A stretch of 10,892 nucleotides of DNA, from contig JANYKE010000172.1 of NCBI GenBank assembly GCA_025361685.1, positions 1 through 10,892 on the forward strand. The letters run 5' to 3'. This DNA comes from Eubacteriales bacterium. Lineage in GTDB: Bacteria > Bacillota > Clostridia > JANYKE01. Made by a program: the position numbers and the translations under genes. Shown piece after piece: positions 1 through 6,218 of this stretch (positions within the stretch are counted from its first letter, which is position 1; every line of letters begins with the position of its first letter). Under the pieces are notes generated by a model, which saw only the letters and a program-made list of their open reading frames with translations, was not told the DNA's origin and made no database searches.

Positions 1-1
1 T

Positions 2-481
2 TTTGACATCGCCAAAACTCTTTTAGGCGCCAGACTCGGAATCACCGCAATGTTAATCATTGTTCTTTCAACAGTAACGACAACTTACTTAGACGTATAC
101 TCAACCGGGGAAAGTTTGCTAAACATAACAAAAAAATTTAGTGGCAAAACGATAGCAATTGCTACAAGCATTATAGGAACTTTAATCGCAATATTCACGC
201 CTATTGAGCAATACGAAAATTTTCTATATCTTATCGGCTCTGTTTTCGTCCCGATGGCAGCTATATTGATAACCGATTATTTTATTCTGAAGAAAAGAGA
301 TATTTCAAAAGAGTTTGATATCCTCAACACAATTCTTTGGATAATCGGATTTATTATTTACAGAATATTTTTACAAATTGACACATTTGTCGGAAGCACA
401 ATTCCCGTTGTAATAATTGTATCGTTGCTTTGCATTGCTGTAAATAAAATTTTAGAAAAGGTGGTACAGAAAAATGTTTAA
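2..481 (+). CDS. cytX: C-terminal part of NCS1-family HMP/cytosine-type transporter (CytX-like), 5' end cut by window
   Basis: The reading frame is already open at base 2 and ends with TAA at 479-481, giving about 159 C-terminal residues of a protein that is usually about 400 long. The visible part is very hydrophobic, with roughly five membrane-spanning segments. A segment reading GSVFVPMAAILITDYF resembles the NCS1 family (nucleobase:cation symporters), which carries a small-residue stretch before an Asp-Tyr-Phe. The LDVYS stretch near the start of the visible part is also typical. Position directly before thiM, overlapping it by 8 bases, points to the CytX branch, which imports the thiamine precursor hydroxymethylpyrimidine across the inner membrane. 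That substrate is inferred from context; a cytosine permease (CodB-like) is the alternative. An internal ATG at base 50 is not the real start, since family homology continues upstream of it. Confidence 0.82.
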   Translation, partial: FDIAKTLLGARLGITAMLIIVLSTVTTTYLDVYSTGESLLNITKKFSGKTIAIATSIIGTLIAIFTPIEQYENFLYLIGSVFVPMAAILITDYFILKKRDISKEFDILNTILWIIGFIIYRIFLQIDTFVGSTIPVVIIVSLLCIAVNKILEKVVQKNV

Positions 482-1289
482 TCAAATCTTAGAAAATGTA
501 AGAAACAAAGCTCCACTCGTTCACAGCATTACAAACTATGTTACTGTAAATGATTGTGCCAATATTATTCTTGCGGGCGGCGGCTCCCCGATTATGGCGG
601 ACGATATCAGCGAGGTTTGTGACATAACCTCAATTTGCGCATCACTTGTAATAAATATTGGAACCTTGAATGAGCGAACAGTCGGATCTATGCTGGCCGC
701 TGGTAAAAAGGCCAATGAACTCGGTCATCCCGTAATCCTCGATCCTGTTGGTGCCGGCGCCTCGGAACTGCGCAACGAAACAACACTGCAGCTATTGAGG
801 GAAATAAAATTCTCAGTTATCAGAGGAAATATTTCAGAAATAAAATTCATTGCAGGCGGAACCAAAACTACAAATGGTGTTGACGCAAGTATTGAAGATA
901 CTGACAATATTGACAGCATTAAAGCAATGGCAAAATCCTTGAGCAAAACAACAGGTGCGATTATTGCAATCACAGGAGCAATCGATATCGTTGCGGACAG
1001 TGATAAAGCATACATAATCAGAAACGGTCATCCGATGATGGGCAAGGTGACCGGAACGGGATGCATGCTTACGTCTTTAATAGCCACATATGTCGGTGCA
1101 AATTGTGACAACATCATTGATGCAACTGCATGTGCAGTAACGGTCATGGGGCTTAGCGGGGAGCTGGCGTTTGATAAGCTTACAGAAATTGGCGGCGGAA
1201 CAAACTCATACCGCATGTATATTATCGATTTTGTAAGTCAGATTACCAATACGGTTTTAAATGGAGGTAGTAAGATTGAAATTGGATAA
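474..1289 (+). CDS. thiM: Hydroxyethylthiazole kinase ThiM
   Basis: Cytoplasmic kinase that phosphorylates 4-methyl-5-(2-hydroxyethyl)thiazole, the salvage route to the thiazole half of thiamine. The protein is 271 residues, the usual length. Family motifs appear in order: HSITNYVTVND (17-27), GGGSPIMADD (35-44), ILDPVGAGAS (88-97), RGNISEI (117-123), ITGAIDIVAD (166-175) and GKVTGTGCMLTS (190-201). The last holds the ribokinase-fold anion hole, with the active-site Cys at 197. The ATG at 474 lies 9 bases after a GGTGG Shine-Dalgarno sequence (460-464) and overlaps the end of the transporter gene by 8 bases. Its 3' end overlaps the start of thiE by 14 bases, so the three genes are probably translated from one message with coupling. 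No damage is seen. Confidence 0.97.
   Translation: MFNQILENVRNKAPLVHSITNYVTVNDCANIILAGGGSPIMADDISEVCDITSICASLVINIGTLNERTVGSMLAAGKKANELGHPVILDPVGAGASELRNETTLQLLREIKFSVIRGNISEIKFIAGGTKTTNGVDASIEDTDNIDSIKAMAKSLSKTTGAIIAITGAIDIVADSDKAYIIRNGHPMMGKVTGTGCMLTSLIATYVGANCDNIIDATACAVTVMGLSGELAFDKLTEIGGGTNSYRMYIIDFVSQITNTVLNGGSKIEIG
1263..1267 (+). promoter_or_regulatory. Ribosome binding site deciding a TTG start for thiE-HAD
   Basis: A perfect GGAGG lies inside the end of thiM. It is followed after 8 bases by an in-frame TTG at 1276-1278. The upstream ATG at 1261 overlaps the GGAGG itself, so it cannot use it and has no other visible ribosome site. The TTG is therefore the better start. Confidence 0.8.
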
Positions 1290-2544
1290 GTCTTTCCTGC
1301 TCTTATACGTCGTGACTGATCGAAGCTGGCTTGGCGGAAATTTTCTTGAAAATCAAGTTGAAGAAATAATCAAATCAGGAGCAACTTTTATTCAGTTGCG
1401 CGAAAAAAATATGTCCTTTGATGAATTTGTCGCTGAGGGTAAAAAAATTAAAACAATTACTGACAAGTATAAAATTCCGTTTGTGATTAATGACAATATT
1501 GATGTTGCACTTGCTGTTGATGCAGATGGAATTCATGTCGGTCAAAATGATATGAATGCAAAAGATATTCGCAAACTTATTGCTAAAGATAAACTTCTTG
1601 GTGTTTCAGTTCAAACCGTTGAACAAGCACTTATAGCCGAACGTCAGTGTGCTGATTATCTTGGAGTCGGTGCTATTTTCTCAACTTCAACAAAGGATGA
1701 TGCAGATAGTGTATCTTTAGAGACTTTAAAAGAGATATGTGATGCGGTCTCTATTCCTGTTGTTGCAATAGGTGGAATAAATGAATCAAATATTTTACAG
1801 CTTACAGGAACCGGTATTGATGGTGTCGCGGTAATATCAGCAATTTTTGCTAAACCTGATATCTCTGCAGCAACAAGAACCCTAAAATCACTTGCAAAGA
1901 AAACAGTTTTTAAAGGTATGATATTTGACTTGGACGGAACGATACTTGACTCGATGTCTGCATGGGATAATATTGGTGAAGAATACTTGATTAGGAAAGG
2001 TGTTAAAAATATTTCCGACGATTTGAATGAGAAATTAAAAGTAATGAGCCTTACCGATGCTGCAGAATATTTTATAAAAGAATTTGGTATCGAGCGTTCA
2101 GTGCAAGAAATAATTGATGATATTAGTTTGATGATTGAAGATAAATACAAATATGATATACAGTTGAAAAAGGGCGTCAGAGAATTTTTAGAAAAAAATA
2201 GAAATGTAAAGATGTGCATTGCTACTTCATCATATGGAAATCTTGGCAAGGCAGCGCTAAAGCGGCTCGGGGTTGATAAATATTTTGATTTTATGATTAC
2301 TTCAACTGAAACCGGAAGCAGCAAGGATAGCCCGGATATTTTTCTCGTTGCTGCAAAGAGATTGGAACTTGAGCCCGGAGAGATTGTTGTTTTCGAAGAT
2401 GCACCTCACGCTGTTGTTGCGGCTAAGAGTGCAGGATTTTATGTTGTCGGAGTTGGCGAGGATTCATTTGCAGATGAAAAAGAAGAAATAATAAAAGCAG
2501 CAGATTTATTTGTTGAAAACATACTTGATTACGAGGTGAAATAG
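1276..2544 (+). CDS. thiE: Bifunctional thiamine-phosphate synthase (ThiE) fused to a HAD-family phosphatase
   Basis: The protein is 422 residues from the TTG start. Residues 1 to about 205 are a complete ThiE TIM barrel, which joins HMP pyrophosphate and thiazole phosphate to give thiamine phosphate. Its motifs are QLREK (40-44), INDNIDVALAVDADGIHVGQ (71-90), LGVSVQ (108-113), YLGVGAIFSTSTKDDA (128-143) and AIGGIN (164-169). After a short Lys-rich linker, residues from about 213 form a HAD hydrolase of the beta-phosphoglucomutase-like type. It has motif I FDLDGT (217-222; Asp218 and Asp220), an alpha-helical cap (about 228-310), motif II ATSS (316-319), the motif III Lys350 and motif IV FEDAPHA (373-379). 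All catalytic residues of both halves are present. No stop or convincing internal ribosome site separates the halves, so I read it as one chain. The role of the HAD half is not established; hydrolysis of thiamine phosphate or HMP pyrophosphate is inferred from the fusion. thiD starts 1 base downstream. Confidence 0.93.
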   Translation: MKLDKSFLLLYVVTDRSWLGGNFLENQVEEIIKSGATFIQLREKNMSFDEFVAEGKKIKTITDKYKIPFVINDNIDVALAVDADGIHVGQNDMNAKDIRKLIAKDKLLGVSVQTVEQALIAERQCADYLGVGAIFSTSTKDDADSVSLETLKEICDAVSIPVVAIGGINESNILQLTGTGIDGVAVISAIFAKPDISAATRTLKSLAKKTVFKGMIFDLDGTILDSMSAWDNIGEEYLIRKGVKNISDDLNEKLKVMSLTDAAEYFIKEFGIERSVQEIIDDISLMIEDKYKYDIQLKKGVREFLEKNRNVKMCIATSSYGNLGKAALKRLGVDKYFDFMITSTETGSSKDSPDIFLVAAKRLELEPGEIVVFEDAPHAVVAAKSAGFYVVGVGEDSFADEKEEIIKAADLFVENILDYEVK

Positions 2545-2545
2545 A

Positions 2546-3322
2546 ATGAAAAAAATATTGACTATTGCAGGTTCGGATTGCAGCGGCGGCGCAGGAATAC
2601 AGGCTGATATCAAAACCATAACTGTTCACAAGATGTATGCGATGAGTGCGATTACAGCACTGACAGCCCAGAACACTATTGGAGTGCAAGGTATCTTTGA
2701 GGTGTCCCCCGAATTTGTCACCGCGCAGCTTGATAGTATTTTCTCTGACATATTTCCTGATGCAGTAAAAATCGGAATGGTGTCTAACGTTAAAATTATT
2801 GAGGTTATTGCGCAGAAACTAAAACAGTACAACGCAAAAAATATTGTTGTTGATCCGGTTATGGTTTCGACAAGCGGCAGCAAATTATTAAATGATGATG
2901 CAATGAATGCTGTGATAACAAAACTAATTCCGCTAGCCGATATTATCACCCCAAATATTTCTGAAGCAGAAGCACTAAGCAATATAAAAATTGAAAATGA
3001 AGATGACATGATTGTTGCAGCAAAAATAATATCGGCCATGTTTTCAGGCAGCGTTTTGATTAAGGGCGGGCATCTCTCTAACTCTGCTGATGATTTAATT
3101 TTCACAGCAGGAAAAGCAGTTTGGATTAAAGGTGAGAAGATTGATAATCCGAATACGCATGGGACCGGCTGCACACTGTCCTCAGTAATCGCATGCAATT
3201 TGGCAAACGGGTTTTCTGTTGAGGAAAGCGTGATTAACGCCAAACAGTATGTTACCGGAGCCCTGCTGGATATGCTGGATTTGGGTGCAGGCAGCGGCCC
3301 TCTAAATCATTGTTATTTATAA
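2546..3322 (+). CDS. thiD: Hydroxymethylpyrimidine / phosphomethylpyrimidine kinase ThiD
   Basis: This cytoplasmic ribokinase-fold enzyme phosphorylates HMP to HMP phosphate and then to the pyrophosphate used by ThiE. At 258 residues it has the usual length. Motifs include IAGSDCSGGAGIQAD (7-21), the substrate-loop sequence TALTAQNT (38-45, usual for the pyrimidine pocket), KIGM (75-78), VVDPVM (101-106), ITPNISEAE (134-142), IKGGH (172-176) and HGTGCTLSS (205-213) with catalytic Cys209. The ATG at 2546 is 1 base after the thiE-HAD stop and 7 bases after GAGGTG (2533-2538), which sits in the last codons of the preceding gene. This is the last gene of the thiamine operon. No strong rho-independent terminator follows, so some read-through into lemA is possible. 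Confidence 0.97.
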   Translation: MKKILTIAGSDCSGGAGIQADIKTITVHKMYAMSAITALTAQNTIGVQGIFEVSPEFVTAQLDSIFSDIFPDAVKIGMVSNVKIIEVIAQKLKQYNAKNIVVDPVMVSTSGSKLLNDDAMNAVITKLIPLADIITPNISEAEALSNIKIENEDDMIVAAKIISAMFSGSVLIKGGHLSNSADDLIFTAGKAVWIKGEKIDNPNTHGTGCTLSSVIACNLANGFSVEESVINAKQYVTGALLDMLDLGAGSGPLNHCYL

Positions 3323-3338
3323 AAAAATGTGCTATATT
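3310..3338 (+). promoter_or_regulatory. Sigma-A-type promoter for lemA-htpX
   Basis: A TTGTTA -35 box (3310-3315) is followed by a 17-base spacer and a TATATT -10 box (3333-3338). A TG one base upstream of the -10 (3330-3331) makes it an extended -10 promoter. Expected transcription start is near 3345, about 35 bases before the lemA ATG. The -35 box overlaps the last codons of thiD. Called by inspection only. Confidence 0.6.
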
Positions 3339-3356
3339 GTAGGCAATAATACATTT
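3325..3356 (+). repeat. Interrupted dyad symmetry over the lemA promoter
   Basis: An outer arm AAATGT (3325-3330) pairs with ACATTT (3351-3356). An inner arm TATTG (3335-3339) pairs with CAATA (3344-3348) around a TAGG loop, with a 4/2 internal loop between the arms. The dyad covers the -10 box and the expected start point. It is A/T-rich and lacks a downstream T-run, so it is a poor terminator. It could be a weak operator, a weak RNA hairpin in read-through transcripts from thiD, or chance. Confidence 0.3.
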
Positions 3357-3379
3357 CATTTTGAAAGGATGGTGTTACC

Positions 3380-3949
3380 ATGAATACTGCATTAATAATT
3401 ATTATCGTAGTGCTTGTCGTTCTGGTTCTTGCATTTATTTCAGTCTATAACGGTCTGCTACGCAAGAAGATTTACGTTCAAGAGTCTTGGTCTTCGATTG
3501 ATGTCCAACTGAAACGAAAGGCTAACGTTCTCCCCAATCTTGTCGACACACTAAAGATGCAGACAGATTATGAAGGAACTCTGCTTAGAGACATCACTGA
3601 TGCTCGCTCCGGCATTACTGAGGGAAGCAACGCCGAGAGAATGAAAGCAAATGATAATCTCACCAATAGCCTCCTCCCATCCATTAATGCTGTTATGGAA
3701 AATTATCCTACGCTTGGCGCAAGTGAATCTTTCAGACAGCTTATGACTGAGATCAGCGATTGCGAAAATAAGATTGCTTATGCCAGAAACAGATACAACA
3801 TTTCTGTTACGACATTCAATACAGCAATCATTACTTTCCCGGGCGTAATATTCGCCGGCATGATGAAGCTTACTGCATTTCCATTCTTTGCGGTAACAGA
3901 AGAGCAGCGTCAAGATGCGGATGATATGCGAATCAAAGACATAAAATAA
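3380..3949 (+). CDS. lemA: LemA family membrane protein
   Basis: This 189-residue protein fits the LemA family, whose exact function is unknown. It has one N-terminal membrane helix (about residues 4-22, almost all Ile, Val and Leu), then the family's conserved start NGLLRKKIYVQESWSSIDVQ (24-43) and the LKRKANVLPNLVD stretch (44-56). A long, charged, helical region follows, and a conserved C-terminal part contains NRYN (136-139) and FPGVIFA (152-158). The ATG at 3380 follows an AAAGGA ribosome site (3364-3369). htpX lies 33 bases downstream with its own strong ribosome site, and the two form an operon often seen in Bacillota, suggesting a shared role at the membrane. Direct functional coupling to HtpX is inferred from gene neighbourhood. 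Confidence 0.92.
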   Translation: MNTALIIIIVVLVVLVLAFISVYNGLLRKKIYVQESWSSIDVQLKRKANVLPNLVDTLKMQTDYEGTLLRDITDARSGITEGSNAERMKANDNLTNSLLPSINAVMENYPTLGASESFRQLMTEISDCENKIAYARNRYNISVTTFNTAIITFPGVIFAGMMKLTAFPFFAVTEEQRQDADDMRIKDIK

Positions 3950-3982
3950 TAATCTGATTGTTTTACGACTGGAGGTTTTGTT

Positions 3983-4942
3983 ATGCCTGATAATTCCATT
4001 TCTCAAGATCGCAGAGTTTACAATACGATTGAAGAGGTCAGAAAAAATGTCACCAAGTCTCTTATACTGATTTTTGTTATGGTTCTGCTGATTTTTGGTG
4101 TTTGTATGGCTATTGGATTTTATTACAATGATTATAAAATCGGTTTGTTATGGGGAGTTTTGGTTACGGCAATTGTTATGCCGATTCAACTTCTCACCGC
4201 ACGCTTTACAATTATTCATGCGACTAAGGGTAAGAAGCTTGATCTTGCTGATCCAAAACAGCAGGAGCTTCAATCGCTTGTCGAGGGACTTACAATTTCT
4301 GCCGGGATGTCTCGGACTCCTGACGTGTACATTACTCCGACAGATGTGCCTAATGCATTTGCAGGAGGATTCAGTGAGAAAAGTGCATTTATCGGTGTTA
4401 CTCAAGGATTGCTTGACCGCCTTAACAAAACTGAACTTGAGGGCGTTATCGGTCACGAGATTTCACACATCGTTCATCGCGATATCATGCTGTCTCAGCT
4501 TGCGGTTGCATTGGTTAGCATACTTATTATTCTGAGTTCAATTTTTGCGCGTATTGTATTTTTCACAGGTGGAGGCAGAAGAAATGACAGTAGCGGTGGC
4601 CAGCTCGGACTTGTCATTCTTGCAATTACAATTTTCGCTTTACTCTTGAGACCTATTGCATACTTCATCGGAAATATTATTCAGCTTAGCATTTCGAGGA
4701 AACGCGAATATGCTGCCGATGCTTATGCGGTCAGATTGTGTGGTTACTCCGAAGGTCTTGCAAGTGCCCTGGAAAAAATCAGCACCGATGACAAACCTTA
4801 TACAAAAAAGCAGGTTGAAGGTTTGGGTGGTAGCAACATGAAGGGTCTATACATTAATTTTCCAAGTACAAATTCATCGTCGCTGTTTTCAACACATCCG
4901 CCGATTGCGGAGCGCATCAGAATTTTAAGAAGTATGTATTGA
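3983..4942 (+). CDS. htpX: HtpX-type M48 membrane zinc metalloprotease
   Basis: This 319-residue integral membrane protease belongs to family M48B; relatives degrade damaged or misfolded membrane proteins. Two N-terminal membrane helices (about 26-48 and 53-74) precede the catalytic domain. The zinc-binding HEISH motif is at 158-162 (His158, catalytic Glu159, His162) and the third zinc ligand is Glu242 in SRKREYAAD (238-246). Two more membrane segments lie between them (about 171-195 and 207-233). The C-terminal STHPPIAERI (303-312) is the usual M48 end motif. The start is clear: GGAGG at 3971-3975 and a 7-base spacer before ATG. It is the second gene of the lemA-htpX unit. Its TGA stop (4940-4942) touches the stop of the convergent gene on the other strand, with no space between. 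All catalytic residues are intact. Confidence 0.96.
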   Translation: MPDNSISQDRRVYNTIEEVRKNVTKSLILIFVMVLLIFGVCMAIGFYYNDYKIGLLWGVLVTAIVMPIQLLTARFTIIHATKGKKLDLADPKQQELQSLVEGLTISAGMSRTPDVYITPTDVPNAFAGGFSEKSAFIGVTQGLLDRLNKTELEGVIGHEISHIVHRDIMLSQLAVALVSILIILSSIFARIVFFTGGGRRNDSSGGQLGLVILAITIFALLLRPIAYFIGNIIQLSISRKREYAADAYAVRLCGYSEGLASALEKISTDDKPYTKKQVEGLGGSNMKGLYINFPSTNSSSLFSTHPPIAERIRILRSMY

Positions 4943-6202
4943 TCATTTTGATTTGTTATATTTTGCAATAGAGAGCATGAGTTTAATTCTGTTCTCCTGA
5001 TTAATCTTAGTTGCCCCGGGATCATAGTCGATTGCGACAATGTTAGCCTCGGGGTGATTTTCTCTAATCTTGCGAATCATTCCTTTGCCGACAACATGAT
5101 TTGGAAGACATCCGAACGGCTGCGTGCAAACAATATTTTTTACGCCAGACTCAATGAGTTCAAGCATCTCTGCAGTAAGCAGCCAGCCCTCACCCATTTT
5201 GTTGCAGGAGCTGACGTATCCTTTGATAAGTTTCTTAATATTCGCAAACCTTGTTGGTGCAGTAAAATTTTTGCTTGCTGCAATAACATCGATAAAAACA
5301 TTCTGCATGCTCTTAAAACGATTTGTTAAAAATTTGAATATTATCGCTTTCGTTCTATCAACACCGAGTACTTTGTAATCATCGATTTTGTGATCACATA
5401 TAAATATTAAAAAGTCAAGCAATCCGGGCACAACAACTTCGCAATCCTCAGACGCAAGAAAATCTTCGAGATTATTATTCCCAAGCGGCGAATACTTAAC
5501 ATATATTTCGCCAACAATTCCGACTTTAATTTTATCTGTCTTAACAACTTCAATCTTATCAAAATCCTCAACAATTGCTTTCAGATATTTCTTCATGTGT
5601 CGAACCTTGAGCGTATGCATATCCAGCTTGTCTTCCCATTTCTGAACGAGCGCATCAGCCTCACCCTTGTTAACTTCATAAGGACGAGTTTGATTGGCAA
5701 GCAGCATTAATGCATCACCATACAAAACCGCAGCTATTAAATTCAAAAGCAGGCTAAGTGTAATTTTAAATCCGGAATTTTTTTCCATTCCCGAAATGTT
5801 CAAAGAGATAACCGGTATATGTTCCATCTTATTTTTCTTCAGCGCTTTTCGCAAAAGATGAATGTAGTTTGATGCGCGGCATCCTCCACCCGTCTGTGTA
5901 ATCATTAATGCCACATTATCATTGTCGTACTTGCCACTCTTAATTGCATCAACCATCTGTCCGATAACCAAAAGCGCCGGATAACATGTGTCATTGTGAA
6001 CATCCTGAAGACCCTCATTAACAATGCCCGGATGAGTCGACGTGAGAAGCTCCGTGTCGTATCCTATCGAATTAAAAATGCGTTGAAAAAAAGTAAAGTG
6101 AACAGGTAGCATCATCGGAAGAAGAATTTTATATTTCTTCTTCATCTCCTTGGTGAAAAGCAATCTGCCGTCTTCTGAATATCTGAGATCTTCTTTAGCC
6201 AT
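4943..6202 (-). CDS. C-terminal module of a split acyl-CoA dehydratase activase-related protein (2-hydroxyacyl-CoA dehydratase-like)
   Basis: This 419-residue protein corresponds to the last third of the roughly 1400-residue BcrA/BadF-type activase plus dehydratase-like proteins of anaerobes. It begins with the FTKEMKKKYKILLP stretch that in fused relatives follows a linker. Cysteines that could bind an iron-sulfur centre are C73 (in NDTCYPALL), C108 (GGGCRASNY), C333 (SSCNKMGEG), C359 and C365 (CTQPFGC). The GGGCRASNY and CTQPFGCLPNH blocks look like the strongest family signatures. The ATG at 6202 is chosen over an in-frame TTG at 6205 because it sits 7 bases from GAGG. It overlaps the TGA of the upstream gene as TGATG, so reinitiation is expected and the two products are probably made together as a complex. 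No signal peptide or clear membrane anchor is seen. Its substrate is unknown; assignment to the dehydratase superfamily is firm, a dehydratase reaction is not. Confidence 0.85.
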   Translation of the reverse strand: MAKEDLRYSEDGRLLFTKEMKKKYKILLPMMLPVHFTFFQRIFNSIGYDTELLTSTHPGIVNEGLQDVHNDTCYPALLVIGQMVDAIKSGKYDNDNVALMITQTGGGCRASNYIHLLRKALKKNKMEHIPVISLNISGMEKNSGFKITLSLLLNLIAAVLYGDALMLLANQTRPYEVNKGEADALVQKWEDKLDMHTLKVRHMKKYLKAIVEDFDKIEVVKTDKIKVGIVGEIYVKYSPLGNNNLEDFLASEDCEVVVPGLLDFLIFICDHKIDDYKVLGVDRTKAIIFKFLTNRFKSMQNVFIDVIAASKNFTAPTRFANIKKLIKGYVSSCNKMGEGWLLTAEMLELIESGVKNIVCTQPFGCLPNHVVGKGMIRKIRENHPEANIVAIDYDPGATKINQENRIKLMLSIAKYNKSK

Positions 6203-6218
6203 CAAATAACCTCTTCCT
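6200..6218 (-). promoter_or_regulatory. Coupled ribosome site and TGATG stop-start overlap
   Basis: Read on the minus strand, AGGAAGAGG (6218-6210) lies in the last codons of the 1017-residue gene. Seven bases later TGA (6204-6202) and ATG (6202-6200) share one base. This is a standard termination-reinitiation arrangement. No slippery heptamer is seen, so programmed frameshifting is unlikely. Confidence 0.75.

Noticed and set aside
1..60. TPP riboswitch for the thiamine operon
   Set aside because: The window begins inside the coding sequence of the transporter, so a leader would lie further upstream and cannot be seen.
1656..2324. Long minus-strand open frame (222 codons) opposite the thiE-HAD gene
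   Set aside because: It lies wholly antisense to a gene with clear motifs, its composition is unlike a real protein, and it has no ribosome site. It is a shadow frame.
1918..2544. Separate HAD gene starting at the internal ATG at 1918
   Set aside because: The only purine-rich stretch (AAAGGT) directly touches the ATG, so spacing is wrong. No stop separates the frame from ThiE, so a fusion is the simpler reading.
2626..3243. Minus-strand open frame of 205 codons opposite thiD
   Set aside because: Antisense shadow of a well-supported kinase gene, with no recognisable motifs.
3325..3356. Rho-independent terminator after thiD
   Set aside because: The stem is A/T-rich and interrupted, and no T-run follows on the plus strand.
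6195..6215. Frameshift mutation or programmed frameshift splitting a single 1430-residue gene
   Set aside because: A proper ribosome site, a TGATG overlap and a break at the linker argue for two genes. No slippery sequence is seen. Only comparison with close relatives could fully exclude a recent mutation.
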